Shown: positions 12,601-24,152 of the stretch, in pieces
How the letters are laid out: the number at the start of each line of letters is the position of its first letter
How positions within the stretch are numbered: position 1 is the first letter of the stretch
Origin: Neopestalotiopsis rosae
Taxonomy: Eukaryota; Ascomycota; Sordariomycetes; Amphisphaeriales; Sporocadaceae
Direction of reading: 5' to 3'
Length of the DNA: 64,000 nucleotides
Assembly (NCBI GenBank): GCA_023078685.1
Contig: JALGAS010000008.1
Span: forward strand, 3,162,001 to 3,226,000
Made by a program: the position numbers and the translations under genes
The notes under the pieces: generated by a model
Told to the model about the DNA's origin: nothing
Database searches by the model: none
The model's input: only the letters and a program-made list of their open reading frames with translations

Positions 12601-14968
12601 GACCGTATCGTCTCCATCGGGTAGTTGGATGAAGTCATCAAGCAGTGCGCAAGCCTTGACAGTTTTCTCGTAAAAGTTGGAATCGTAACGGTGGCCAAAG
12701 ATGACATTCTCCTTGACTGTAGCATTCATGATCCATGGCTGCTGAGCGACATAGGCAATGTTACCTCTGACTCTCACCTCACCCTTCTCCTTCCACAAGT
12801 CACCCAAGACGGCCTGAAGTAGTGATGATTTTCCAGCCCCTACACGTCCGACAACGCAGGTGAGCTCGCCCTTGTGTGCGACAAAGTGGATTTCTCTGAG
12901 CACATTCTTGGATCCATGTCTGTCCCAAGAGAAATGACCGTCCCGAATTATGACTGTCTCTTCTCCACGCTCCTCGGCAGCGGCCTCGATCTCGACTGCG
13001 TCGGACTGCACTTCCTCAGCCTCAAAATACGACGTAAGACGAGCAACAGCCACGGTTGCCTCAATGATTGATGTAATGACCATGGGGAGGACTGCTAGCG
13101 GGAACGTGAGCATGTTGAACAAGGCCAATGCCGGGAACACGATTTCGGTGGACAGCGGACGGTCTTGAGTCAGGACGAAGACGGCAAAGGTCGAGCATGA
13201 TACCAAAAATGGTGTAGTAGACCATGTAAAGTTGGCAATTGCCTGACCAGCACCAATCTTGCGCAGATTGTGGAGCTCCCTGTCATTTCTGACGTGGTTC
13301 AGCTTGTTCATGAAAGCGGTACTCCAAGCATAAAGCTTGATGCTCTTCATGTTGTTGATTATTTCAGCAATCAGACGACTGCGAGCATCCTTGTTTTCCA
13401 TTTGAGCCTTTTGCAGGCGCTTCATGAATCTAGCAATGAATCCATTAATGGGGATCATGATAATCATGACGCCGATACCCGCGAGCATGGACCATCCAAC
13501 TAATTGATAGAGCGAAACCATGCAGATGATGATTTGGAATGGTGCAGACCAGACCTGCTGAGCAAACTGGGTCAAATCCTGCAGACGCTGGGCATCGACG
13601 GCCATGTAATTAACAATATCACCAGTGGTCTTGGTAGCCCTTCCCTCAGGAGACAGTTTCAGGGCTTTCTTGTAGATGGCGGCTGACAGACCAGCTTTAA
13701 TGCGCATGCCGGTAACAAAACTGAGCTGGAAATATTGGTGAATCATACTTGTCTGCAAGCAAGCGACAAAAAACATGCCAAGCGCAATAGCAGCGCCTCT
13801 GATGGGAGGTTGTGGCTCTTCACCCTTCTTGCCATATGAAGCCACCCAGGCGATCAGCAAACGCAGCAGTTGAGGTTGGGCAAAAGCTGATAGATCGTTG
13901 AATATCTTAAAAACAGTGGCGAGCATATATGGCCCTCCGTATGCTCTGAACAGCGCCAACCACAGGGATGGGTGCTTTCGATGCTCAAGCTCATATTTCC
14001 AGGCATTGTCGAATTGGCTACCAGTGGTGGATGTCTTGTCGCTTGGTGCCAATCCCCAGAGATCTTCCTCTGTCAGGTAGTTCTTGTAGCCAAACTTCAT
14101 CATGGGTGTCATCCACGCGAAGGTGAGTCTGGAAAAGACGGTGGCATACTCGGCCGGACACTCGGCTCCTTCATCGTCGACCAATGCCTCGTATGCACTC
14201 GACTGCTTTGGCCAAAACCATTCAAACACGAATGCGACAGCAGACAGTCCCACTCCGACGGTGTAAGCCACAAAGTACGGCAGGCTCGTGTCGTAGATTT
14301 GCTGCGAGACCAAAGAGCGCAGCTTCACTGCATAGACGAGGATCAGGAAAAGCCAGTAAAAGAGCACGACGCCATTGGCGTAACGTGATCGGGCGTGCTC
14401 AGCCCACTGGATCGCAAAGACCATCCATAGCGAGACAAAGGTGAGGACGGTCGTCAAGACACGAAAGTCTCCGTACCAAACGTTGGGGAGGCTGACTATT
14501 TGGAAGGCGAACTGGACGACGATATCGGCGATGACGAGACCTAGAAGTGACTGGTCGAGATGTTAGTTGAGCCGGTTTCCCTCTTGCGCCATGGGCATTG
14601 TATGAAAGTAGATGCGCAGGACCAAGGGCAAAACGTACCTGTTTGGTCCAAAAGTGCCAATCCTTGGCCACGTCGGCGGCCTTTGACTTCCTCAAGACAT
14701 ACCACAGAGCCAATGATCCAAAGACAATACCAAAGACGGCGACTGAGGCGACCCAGACGTCGATGAAGCAGGGCGTGAAATCATATCGGAAGGGGCTCAA
14801 CGGACCCCAACCCTCCTCGTTACCGCATAGTGGTTGCTTGAAGTCGTCCGAGGCGCTGAGGTAATGATGGCCGAGCTGTTGGAGTTGAGGGCGGTAGCCG
14901 GTAAAGGAACCGGACGACTGGAGCTGGAGCACCTGCTGCTGCTGCGGCAGGTCGTCGCTGAAGAGCAT
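9686..14968 (-). CDS. YCF1: ABCC/MRP-type vacuolar conjugate transporter, YCF1-like
   Basis: Full-size ABC exporter of 1552 aa. Exons on the minus strand are 14968-14639, 14550-10617, 10472-10404 and 10011-9686; the total closes in frame. The N-terminal hydrophobic extension (about residues 40-240) matches the extra TMD0 of MRP/YCF1 proteins. TMD1 follows, then NBD1 with Walker [10 protein letters not shown] (K684), signature LSGGQ (768-772) and a DD Walker B (792-793). A charged linker contains RRAS at 936-939. TMD2 follows, then NBD2 with Walker [10 protein letters not shown] near 1345, signature LSQGQ near 1448 and Walker B LVLDEA. Family knowledge: such proteins pump glutathione conjugates and metal-thiol complexes into the vacuole using ATP. 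The 392-bp last intron is long for this genome. BPT1 is the main alternative name. The neighbouring P450 and hydrolase have the same orientation. Substrate is unknown. Confidence 0.93.
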
Positions 14969-16425
14969 GACCGGACCGAAAGCTGAAGCTTATCTGCTGG
15001 GATGGAAGGTCGTAAGCATATCAAGGAGCTACTGCTACGTCGGTCGCTAGGTCTGCAAATGAATTCAATTGGGCGGGCAGACGTAGGGATTGGTAGCTGA
15101 TGCAATATCACGTCGATGTCACGCGAAATGGGATGCGAAACAGAAAAAGGTAAAAGAAAAAAAAGAGGATGGCGGCCGTCCCTGGCAGTTATTATTGGCC
15201 GTTCTGGGAAAACGGCGAATTTTGGTGTCAATGGATGACGATTCCGCTGGAGCCGCCTGCGCTGCCTGGCCTGCACCACGTAGGCGGCGGACCTTCCGTC
15301 ACTATCGCCGAGCAATCGGTGGGCTTCAGAAGGCTTCTTTCCGGGCTTTTGTCAGCAGGTCCACGCTAAGAACTGCTAGCTTTCTAGGGCGCGTGCGCAC
15401 TGGTCAATTGGCCCAAGCCATCGGGTACCTGGGCGCCGTACCTTGTTGCTTAGCAATTCCCACCCCCTCGACCCCACGCCTTTTTCCCTCTCTCCAAAGA
15501 TGATCATGCAAGTGAGATAGATCCCCGAAATGCTTGAGATGTTGATAGCGGATGACGGCACGTTTCTCTGCCTGGTTGACAGATTGGAATGCCTGTCTGT
15601 CAGGGTATGGCAAATGCCGAGCAGCCAATAACATACGTCTCATTACCACCATGATTGCTTTTATGTAAATACACGTAGATGTTGGCAGCAGCAACCTCTT
15701 TGTCATACATGATGAATATGCACCTCGGGCCCAGTCAGAGGTGGCTATTTACAGCATTCCATTTGTGCAGATGTGACGGTACCAGCCTTATCTTCTTTTT
15801 TAGTCTTTTCCGGGAGTACAGTAACCTTACTCACTTTCTCGATGAGACCCTACATGACTCTGAGACAGTGCTAGTGTCGGCCCCTCACGTAAGAACTATC
15901 GTAGGCAACATTCCCCGTGGGAAATGCACTCACCGCTCATCAGGAGCAAAGTGTTATTTCCAGGGTGCTTAGAAATCTTCTACAACTGATTAATTTTTGT
16001 TTCGTGTTCCATATGAACGACCTCTGATCACCCCATTTTGTTGCTCCTAGGTGATTCATTATCATCATCGGCAGAGGACTCCCGCCCTGGATCCGTGCTC
16101 CGGAGTGGGTACCGGGAAGTCAGTTGGCCTTGTGTTTCTGCCGTCGCAAGTCGCCAATTCCAGTCATTCGTTATCTGAAAACGATGGCGCATTAGACAAA
16201 GCTTGAAAATAAAAAAGAACGGATCAGGTCGCTGTAAAGACCATATGTCGAGCCCTACCCCAACTCGATCATGACTCTATAACTTGGGAGCTCTTTAGCC
16301 GCCGTCATAATCATAGTGCTCCGTCTCCCACCTGCGAGTGCCGGTTGGGAGATCTCGAATTGGCAGGCATGAAGTTTGGGAAAAAATGTGCTTTGATAGA
16401 ACAAATAGCTACATACTTCAAAATC
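14969..16425. other. Intergenic spacer, ABC transporter promoter side
   Basis: This spacer holds the upstream region of the ABC transporter and the downstream region of the P450 gene. An A-rich stretch near 15,145-15,165 reads as a pyrimidine-rich tract on the transporter's strand, as is common in fungal leaders. I see no gene, RNA gene or repeat. Confidence 0.6.
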
Positions 16426-18258
16426 TTACAGGAATTTCCAATCTTGTGCATCCAGAGGTACGAACTTCATCAAGCACTTCTTTCCCAGCGGCTGGGATGA
16501 AATCAACTGATCCGACATCTCCATCATATCTGGCGTCATGGATTCATCGGGCAGTGTTGTGAAGCGGGAATACACGTCCACGAGGAGAGTCTTCATCTCT
16601 GCCAGTGCCAAACTGCTCAAATCACATCAGAAAAGATTGCTGCAGAGGACAGAAATATTTCGTGGGTACGTACTGTTTTCCAACGCAACCACGGCCGCCG
16701 CTGGCAAAGGCAAAGAACAACTGCTTTCGCTCTTTATCTCCAGTTGGTGCCAGCCATCTATCCGGGTTGAAAGTATTGGGATCTGGGAACACATCCAGGT
16801 TGATGCGGTGTGTTGAAAAAGCCTGGCTGCTGACGATGGTCTTTTCGGGGATCAAGTAGCCATCGATCGTCCGGCCGCCAGTTGGTACGTAGCGCGGAAG
16901 AGACATTGGTATCGCCGGGAAGCATCTTAGCCCTTCGAGCACGACTGCCTCAAGGTACGGCAGTTTCTCTGGGGCCATGTCTTTGTTTGCTTGGATCTCC
17001 TGCTGCAACCGCGTCTGTACGCTCCGGGATCTCGGCTGTGATATCTCCCACATCAGGAAACAGAGTGCATCTTGAGAAGCTGTCGTCAGCAGAGGATTTA
17101 TAATCAGCGTGTGACTCAACTCACCTCCCGTGGTATCGATGCCGGCCGCCATATGGTCCAAGCATTCCGCGGCCATATCCAAATGCTCCATGTCGTGTCC
17201 TTTCTCTTCCATTCGACTCAGCAGGGTAAAGGGCGCCGGGTCCGTCTTGGCAGTAGCACTCAAAACAAGGTCATCTGCCAAGGGAGTCTCTCTAGGCTTC
17301 GCAAATATTGAAAGTACGCCACCAATGAGTCCATGGAGGGTCGGATTGTAGTAGCGAAGAAGTCGATCTAGTAACATTGGTCAGTGCAATCGACAAGGGA
17401 ACTTGAGAAGACGACCTACTTTGGAGGCTGTCATCGAACGTGACTTCTTTCATTATCTCGGCATCATCCTGATTGCGTATTGAGTCGGATCCGTAGGGGT
17501 GAAAAAGATGGTGACTTATACAGTCAAATGCGTATGCATGAAGGTCTGTCAATGGTCAGCACAATACATCGACAAACACACCAGAGAACTTGCATATCTA
17601 TTTTCATATTAGCCCGGGCTGTGTATTGAACGCAAGTCACACTTACAAAGATATCGAAAGTTCCGCCCACAGACGCAGTGCACTGGTCAATAAACCTATC
17701 AGAGCGCTCCTTGATGCCGTCCATTGATGCAGACCGCATAATGTTGGTGTTGGCATAACGATCTGCAAGAATTCTCTTCTTCTTGGCGTGCTTTACAAAC
17801 ATTAGCATATAGTTCCTGGTCTGGCTAGGTATATAATTGCTTACGTCGTTCTTGTTCAGAGTGCTGAACATTGTTCTGCAAATATTGTGAGTCATGCGTG
17901 CTGGTAAGGTCACTGATGATTCAGCTTACCTTTTTCCATATACCTGGAACAGATTATAGAATTCCGTCTTGTCATAACCACTGCCACCAGATGAGTAGAT
18001 CTCCTTCACACCCTCGACAGAAGCAAATGAGACCTCATTTGGTGCGATCCGCACAACCGGGCCATAGATCTCGTGGAGTCGATGTACATATCGAGTCCGG
18101 TTGGCGTGGAACTCATGCCATTTGATGGTGAAGGAAGTGAATGAGGCGAGCTTTGGGCCGGGTATTTTTCGAAGAGGTGATGTTAGGCATGTCCATATAT
18201 AAGATCCAGCCAAAACGAACAGCCCAAGGACCAGAAGAGAAGGACTCAGCAGTGCCAT
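16426..18258 (-). CDS. Cytochrome P450 monooxygenase
   Basis: Microsomal-type P450 of 490 aa in eight exons: 18258-17930, 17875-17845, 17790-17647, 17597-17582, 17545-17420, 17367-17125, 17070-16674 and 16612-16426. A hydrophobic N-terminal anchor (about residues 3-25) is followed by the proline hinge KIPGPK. The I-helix oxygen-binding motif is AGIDTTG (about 290-296), the K-helix ExxR is E342-R345, a PxxFxPxRW stretch follows, and the haem loop FASGGRGCVG places the ligand at C425. All core residues are present, so it should be active. The region between 17647 and 17545 is hard to splice. The only in-frame solution I find uses a 16-nt exon between introns of 49 and 36 bp, so that part is tentative. 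The fold resembles fungal secondary-metabolism and xenobiotic P450s; I cannot assign a CYP family or substrate. It lies between a conjugate transporter and a hydrolase on the same strand. Confidence 0.88.
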
Positions 18259-18929
18259 CGTTGTTGTGTCTGCCCCAGACTATGATGATTGGCATTAGCA
18301 AGCAAGCAGCATCCTGGGGACGTTTACTTACATTTCTGCTTACGATGGCAAACTTCCCTATCCACTGCCCCGATATTTGATGATATTTATATAGAGTTTA
18401 CGAATAAGAGAAAAGCATAGAAGACAATTTCAGTAGTGATAGTCGACAAGACCGAGGTTGTCTTGCGGTGCCTTATCGTTGCCCTCGTCGGGGGTGGGGC
18501 CTACTGCTATGTAGTGGGGAACTCAAAGCCAGATACCCACTAATAGGTTGGGGAATTCAGTGACTAAGACTCATTACTAGAATACTGAGGCGCTGTCCTT
18601 TGTTCCATTCTTATCCTCGTAGAATTCTTAGCAAGTTGTCAAGGTCGGCTATGTATCAAACCACGACTCGCTTGAAGAAACCGGCGAGTGAGAGCGGGCA
18701 ATTATTTGGGCTACTCAGCGATTTCGGAGCAACTATCACGCGCCGGCCTGGAGTGAAACACAATGGACATTCACTGACTATTAGAACTGCTGTAATGCAA
18801 TACAGAGACCATCTTGTGACAGGTCTATTCTTGATGCACAATGACAACCAGCAAAATCTATCTAGTACATTCAATGCAGTATTGAGATTCCGCAGATTCC
18901 AATGCACAATCTATGAGACCAAGCGTAAG
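18259..18929. other. Intergenic spacer, P450 promoter
   Basis: This 671-bp spacer lies between the stop codon of the SidJ-like gene and the start codon of the P450 gene, both on the minus strand. It must hold the 3' end of the first and the promoter of the second. I see no further gene. Confidence 0.6.
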
Positions 18930-20095
18930 CTATTTCAAGCTGTCCAGAAATTTGACGACAGTCTCGACCAACCACTTCTCTGAGTCTGCCGTCTCTACCC
19001 TGTGGTCTGCTCCGGGAATGCAGCCAGACAGGTCGCTGGCAATACCGGGACGGCAAAGACTCTTCCACTTCTCGACCAAGCCCATTTTGTCTACCGAAGG
19101 GGGCATGTATTCGTCCGAGCCCGACTGAAGGATAAGCAAGGGCTTCTTGATCCTCGACCAGTATGGCCCGGCCACGGCATCGGTGAGGTCCGGCGAGAAG
19201 TAGTTATCCTCACCACTATAAACTGGTTAGCTCACCAGATCCGAATTGCATTGAAACGAACAATTGCCATATGATTGTAGACTTACTCGGCTGCTGCGAG
19301 TGCATACCAGCGCTGAGCCGAAACGACACCAAAGATGTTCTGTGTCTCCTTGATGGGAACAATAGCGCTTCCATTACCTGCATCGATGAGGTCCTTGGCC
19401 ACTCTAACACTCTCATCTAGAAGTTGTCGGCCCAGAACCATTTCGAAAGCTCCACGATCGGCAACGGGCGCCTGGAGAATGAGAGCCTCAACTTCGGCCA
19501 GGTCAGGATACGCAGGCGATGTGTATTCCATGATATCCTAATCACCCAGTGAGTATAGATTCGTCTCGGGACGCCCGACATTGGGGAGATCGCGCATACC
19601 TGACATCCAGTCGAGTGACCAATCAAGACTACCTTTTCCTTGCCGATGCCGCGTAGATACTTGACCAGTGCAGAGATATCAGCAACATCATCTGCGAGAC
19701 GGACGAAGCCGAAGCCGCCAAAAGAACTCTTCAGTCTGAACTCGAAGACGGAAAAGTCGAGCTCAGGACGGCTTTCCAATGCCTTGGCGATGGCTCGAGG
19801 ATAAGGAACTGTATGAGGACCATCGCCTAGTCCACCACTTTGACATGCTGTTAGCCGCTGTCTCACAAGTCAAGAGACGGGCCAGGAACGCTGATCTTTG
19901 AATCAATCGATATCATGGCTGATATTCTTGACCATGGAAAGTTCTTGGATGTGAAGAAAATTCTTCTATTTGAATGACATACATGAAAACCAGAGCGTTC
20001 TTGGCGGACGAAAGTCCAGACTCATAAGCGCAGGCGTGCGGCGTAGGTGACTTGAACGGGTGCACTGTCGTGGTAAAAGGTGTTGATGATGTCAT
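18930..20095 (-). CDS. DUF1749 alpha/beta hydrolase, SidJ-like
   Basis: Protein of 295 aa encoded by exons 20095-19983, 19837-19600, 19537-19287 and 19215-18930; all junctions keep frame. It shows the alpha/beta-hydrolase layout of the DUF1749/UPF0613 family: the early strand ALVFIGGLGDGP, a GHSTG nucleophile elbow (S113), the acid in QSGSDEY (D235) and the histidine in GADHRVE (H272). The intact triad argues for an active esterase. Family knowledge: the characterised relative, Aspergillus fumigatus SidJ, hydrolyses fusarinine-type siderophore ester bonds inside the cell. No signal peptide is visible, consistent with a cytosolic enzyme. No siderophore synthetase lies in this window, so a siderophore role here is inference, and other ester substrates are possible. 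The start codon was chosen because it opens the conserved N-terminal strand at about residue 34, as expected for the family. It is divergent from TTI1 with 427 bp between the start codons. Confidence 0.88.
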
Positions 20096-20522
20096 TTTGC
20101 GGTATAAAAAGTTGTACTCTAGATACAGAATAAGGAAGAGAATGAACGAATGAGTAGATATGTCATCAAGGAATCGCTCCAAGGAAGAGATTGCCGAAGA
20201 GGCAGAAATATGGACAACTTTATAGAGAATGAACCTTGCCTGTAAGCCGTGAGGTGTACTCCGTAGATAGGAGGACACCTAGAGTGCTGCGCAACGGTCT
20301 TTCATGATGGCGGGGTGCTTCGACCGTTGAATTAGTGGGGCATCCACTAAACAAATGTGTGCAGTCGCCAGTCAGCGGCAAGATCCGTCCATTCATACAC
20401 TGATCGCTAAATCCATCACTCATCAGAACTCGTCCTGCCTAATCTGCTCGCCGGGCCTAATCTGCTCGCCGACAAGGCTTCTCTCGCAACGACCCCTGCG
20501 AACATCATGCAATCAAACCGTG
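20096..20522. promoter_or_regulatory. Divergent promoter region, SidJ-like / TTI1
   Basis: This 427-bp region separates the start codons of the minus-strand hydrolase and plus-strand TTI1, so it must serve both promoters. It includes an 18-bp tandem duplication (20437-20472). I can assign no specific transcription-factor site. Confidence 0.55.
20437..20472. repeat. 18-bp tandem duplication in the TTI1 leader
   Basis: Two adjacent 18-bp copies beginning GCCTAATCTGCTCGCC match at 17 of 18 positions. They lie 50-86 bp upstream of the chosen TTI1 start codon. A frame opening at 20355 also crosses them, but the conserved protein begins later. Confidence 0.85.
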
Positions 20523-23500
20523 ATGGAGTTCATATCGTCGACAGCGAGGACTGATTTCTTCCAGGAGGTAGGTAAACGCTCAGTCGGCCTTCTCGGGACG
20601 CGCCCCGCTAAATTTCTGTTGCAGCTCAAGCCGCGTTGTGTCGCCATCAATGACTTGGCCGTGCGCTCACAGGACAAGCGAGCCGTCGCCAAGCAACTCA
20701 TCGCGGTAACTGAAGAGGTCGCAGATGCCCTCGAGCGCCAAGTCAAGAGTGATGCTTCCATTCTGGATGAGAAGCTTGCCGGCTACCTCTTCTTTCCTCT
20801 TTCCAACATCTTGCGCTACCAGCAGCAGTTCCCTATCCGTCTGACGGAGCTGACAATCAAATGTCTGCGGATCCTCATTCAGTTTGGCTGGAAGAGCAAG
20901 ATTGAGCCTGATTTGACTCAGCAATTACTTATTTTTCTGACCTATGTCATTGGAGGCGTGCCGGGCGAGAGTAGAAAGGAGGCTATTCCTGAGGAAACCA
21001 CAATCGAGAGTCTACGAGCACTGTCGTCGCTGATAGCAGCCAGTGGCTCTTCTCTGGCAGGCTCGAAAAGTCTCGTCGAAGACAAAAATCTGCCGACCAC
21101 AGGTCATACAATATCGGTCATTTTGGACACCATAAACAAGGGCCAAACTCCCGAAGTCCAGCTTGAGGCACTCAATGCCGTGGACGCTATTTCTACAGCC
21201 ATTAAACAACCTGCTATACTGGCCTCCTTCTTGCCAGGAATAGTCTCATCACTGACAAAATTATTGAGTCCACCTCCGGCATGGAAGACGCCTCGGAAGG
21301 TACTCGTAAAAGCCATAGCTGTGCTAAAGTCTGTTCTTGTCAATGTCTTGGGTGACATCAAGGTGACAAAGTTGCTTAGAGAGATCACCGAATCCAAGGA
21401 CGAGCAAGACTCGGCAGCTGATAATCAAATATTCACGGCATCTTGGCTGAAGGCCACGGCATCCCAGATTAAAATTGCACTCGCAAGTATTCTCAAATTA
21501 CGGACGCACAAATCCGACGATGTCCAGACTGCTCTTGAGAGGCTGTGCGTCGGCCTACTTGACGAGTGTCACCAGTCACTCTCGGCCTGCGCGCCTATAC
21601 TAGTTGAAACAGCAATGGTGCTGTCTGCAGAAGAAGAAAACCAGTCGCTGATACAAAGTGGCTTGAACACGAGCTTAGTCGACCTCACAAGCATTTATCC
21701 CGAGCTTATAGACGTCGTCAAAACGACTGTCTATAACTTCGTTACAAGTCTACCGCGGGTCATGCAGTCAAGTGATGAGGAAGTCAAACAACAGGCAATA
21801 CGGAACCTCCTCAAGGGGCAGCGTCTTTTAAGCACGCTACATATTGATTCATCAACTTTGAACGATACGATGGCTGCTTCCTTGCGCGATAGCGTATCGA
21901 CCCTCTTGTCTTCGAATGTCAAGTCGAACGTTGCAGAGATGTCGTCGACAGATCTTGTGCTCAGTAGCGGAGACCTGGCCGAGACGGCTCACTCGACTCA
22001 ATTCCAGCCATTCCTAATGAACCATAGTGTCCAAAAGTCCACGCGCAGCGAACTCTTGACTCTGATATCAAAAAGCGGCACATTTGTTCAACATGCTACA
22101 TTAGCAAGAGATATGATCGAATATTTGCGAGACTCCACCGGCAATTCCCAAGTCGCATCTTACTGGCTAGCATTTGAACTCGTCAAGGCTGGCCTGGCAT
22201 CGTCCTCGGATCTGGACGAGTTCCTGGACTTTGGATCTGCAGACACACATGAAGGTCACGAAGAACTCCTTCAAGAGTTGTATACTTTCTCGGTTGAAGT
22301 TCTCAACTCTGACGATGATTCTGGGGAGCTGGGTTGGAGATCGCAGTCTTTGGCATTGGAAGTGACTGCATATACAGCATCGAGGATGCAGGTCGACTTT
22401 CGTCCAGAACTGATTGATGTGTTATACCCCATATCGACAAATTTGGGTTCAACAGTTCCACAATTGCGCGAGCATGCAATTATAGCACTCAACAGCATAG
22501 CCACGTCATGTGGGTATACCAATGTTGCAGACTTGGTCGTCGAAAACGTCGACTATATGCTGAATTCAGTCTCGCTGCGACTCAACACCTTTGACATTTC
22601 ACCGGCGTCCACACAAGTTCTTCGTATGATGATCAGGCTTACAGGCCCAAGACTCATACCATACCTTGACGATGTCGTTGCTTCGATTTTCGGTGCCCTC
22701 GACAACTACCACGGCTATCCTCTTTTTGTTGAAAACCTGTTCTCTGTACTCGCAGAGGTGGTAAATCAGGGCGCCAAGTCTAATCAATTGCTATTGGAAG
22801 ACGGTACAAGATGCACAACAGACCACCAAAAGCATCCTCGCTCAGCGGTCAAGATGGAAGATATTGTTCAGGATCTGAGCAGACGCTCAGACAGGAAGAA
22901 GAGAATGCTAGAGGAGGAACATGAAATCGAAACGATTCATCATCCCAATAAACCTTGGCAACGTGGAAAGACGGAGAACGAATCTCACGAGGATGAAGAA
23001 GAGCACAATCAGGTTGAGGAGAAGAAGAAAGCACCATCAACAACGACATATTCCCTTCTCACACGGATCACCAGCCTCACGCAGCACTACCTAACCTCGC
23101 CGACGCCTTCTCTCCGGAAGTCTCTTTTGGATCTGGTCGCAATAGTTTGCCCAGCTTTGTCGCCCGACGAGGAGACGTTTCTGCCAGTTGTCAATGCTAT
23201 TTGGCCCGTACTTCTAGAGCGCCTGTACGATCAAGAATCATTTGTTGTCATATCGGCCTGCAAGGCGCTGAGCGCACTTTGTGCTAGCGCAGGTGATTTT
23301 CTAAGCTCTCGCGTCGAGACAGCCTGGTCAGAGGGCCTGAGAAAATGGATCGCGAAAAGAAAGAGCATGGCCGTGAGCAACTCGTCAACACCAAGCAGAA
23401 AAGTTGTCGACCGCAAGCAAAATATCGGGGCTTCTAATGCATCGACGGAAGTCGTTATACCAATCCGATCAGCGATTGGATTGGAGGCCAAGGAGCCGCT

Positions 23501-23861
23501 GAGCAATCTGGATTTCAGCAACACCAGCCCCCACATAGGAGCTATGGTTGGAGGAGGCCTAGGCGAGTTCACGCAGGCACGGCAAGTTTGGGGAGCAGTT
23601 CAAGGACTGCTCATTGCCATTGTCTCGTTCGTTCGAATCGATGATGATATGTTTGATGATGTGCTCGCGCTTTTTGGTGGCGATGGTCTTGCTCGCAACC
23701 AAGATGCCAAGAAAGCCCTTGAAGCCGTGAACGAGGATGCCGTTTGGTTGCTGCTGCACGAGGAGGGACGAGTAGATCTACCGAAACATCCCCAGAATGC
23801 TCGTGGAGTGGACTTTATAGAGTTGCGGGATTCTAACTTACAGCCCATCACCGCTACATAG
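20523..23861 (+). CDS. TTI1: TEL2-interacting protein 1 (TTT complex subunit)
   Basis: HEAT-repeat protein of 1093 aa, exons 20523-20567 and 20625-23861. It matches the TTI1 family through the N-terminal block around LKPRCVAINDLA, the LFFPLSNILR motif, and alpha-helical HEAT repeats throughout. A low-complexity acidic and lysine-rich insert lies at about residues 820-890. Family knowledge: Tti1 with Tel2 and Tti2 forms the TTT co-chaperone that stabilises the PIKK kinases (TOR, ATM/Tel1, ATR/Mec1, DNA-PK family) together with Hsp90 and R2TP. Intron 20568-20624 is 57 bp, in frame and without a stop. I call it spliced because it has a GTAGGT donor and a pyrimidine-rich TTTCTGTTGCAG acceptor, and because removal joins FFQE directly to the conserved LKPRC. 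An in-frame ATG at 20355 would add 56 residues that look non-conserved. POL1 follows 627 bp downstream on the same strand. Confidence 0.9.
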   Translation: MEFISSTARTDFFQEVGKRSVGLLGTRPAKFLLQLKPRCVAINDLAVRSQDKRAVAKQLIAVTEEVADALERQVKSDASILDEKLAGYLFFPLSNILRYQQQFPIRLTELTIKCLRILIQFGWKSKIEPDLTQQLLIFLTYVIGGVPGESRKEAIPEETTIESLRALSSLIAASGSSLAGSKSLVEDKNLPTTGHTISVILDTINKGQTPEVQLEALNAVDAISTAIKQPAILASFLPGIVSSLTKLLSPPPAWKTPRKVLVKAIAVLKSVLVNVLGDIKVTKLLREITESKDEQDSAADNQIFTASWLKATASQIKIALASILKLRTHKSDDVQTALERLCVGLLDECHQSLSACAPILVETAMVLSAEEENQSLIQSGLNTSLVDLTSIYPELIDVVKTTVYNFVTSLPRVMQSSDEEVKQQAIRNLLKGQRLLSTLHIDSSTLNDTMAASLRDSVSTLLSSNVKSNVAEMSSTDLVLSSGDLAETAHSTQFQPFLMNHSVQKSTRSELLTLISKSGTFVQHATLARDMIEYLRDSTGNSQVASYWLAFELVKAGLASSSDLDEFLDFGSADTHEGHEELLQELYTFSVEVLNSDDDSGELGWRSQSLALEVTAYTASRMQVDFRPELIDVLYPISTNLGSTVPQLREHAIIALNSIATSCGYTNVADLVVENVDYMLNSVSLRLNTFDISPASTQVLRMMIRLTGPRLIPYLDDVVASIFGALDNYHGYPLFVENLFSVLAEVVNQGAKSNQLLLEDGTRCTTDHQKHPRSAVKMEDIVQDLSRRSDRKKRMLEEEHEIETIHHPNKPWQRGKTENESHEDEEEHNQVEEKKKAPSTTTYSLLTRITSLTQHYLTSPTPSLRKSLLDLVAIVCPALSPDEETFLPVVNAIWPVLLERLYDQESFVVISACKALSALCASAGDFLSSRVETAWSEGLRKWIAKRKSMAVSNSSTPSRKVVDRKQNIGASNASTEVVIPIRSAIGLEAKEPLSNLDFSNTSPHIGAMVGGGLGEFTQARQVWGAVQGLLIAIVSFVRIDDDMFDDVLALFGGDGLARNQDAKKALEAVNEDAVWLLLHEEGRVDLPKHPQNARGVDFIELRDSNLQPITAT

Positions 23862-24152
23862 CTGAGGTTATGTACCTATGTAAGCAGCTAGGTTGGTCAA
23901 GCTATTCAATCAACAAAATATAACCGCTTCAACCACCATCCACATCGTCATAAGTGATACAAGATTGTATAGAAGCTGGACGTTGTTTTTGTTTAATCTT
24001 TTATTTATAGCTTAATCGCATTGACCAGACTTGTTCGTCACAATTTGTACTCTCTTCCCATAACCGACTGGCAGCGTACATATGTACGTGGTTCAATACA
24101 CAATAGCAGTAGGTACTCCGTACGTACATTTCTAAAGCTCGGGCGTCTCTAG

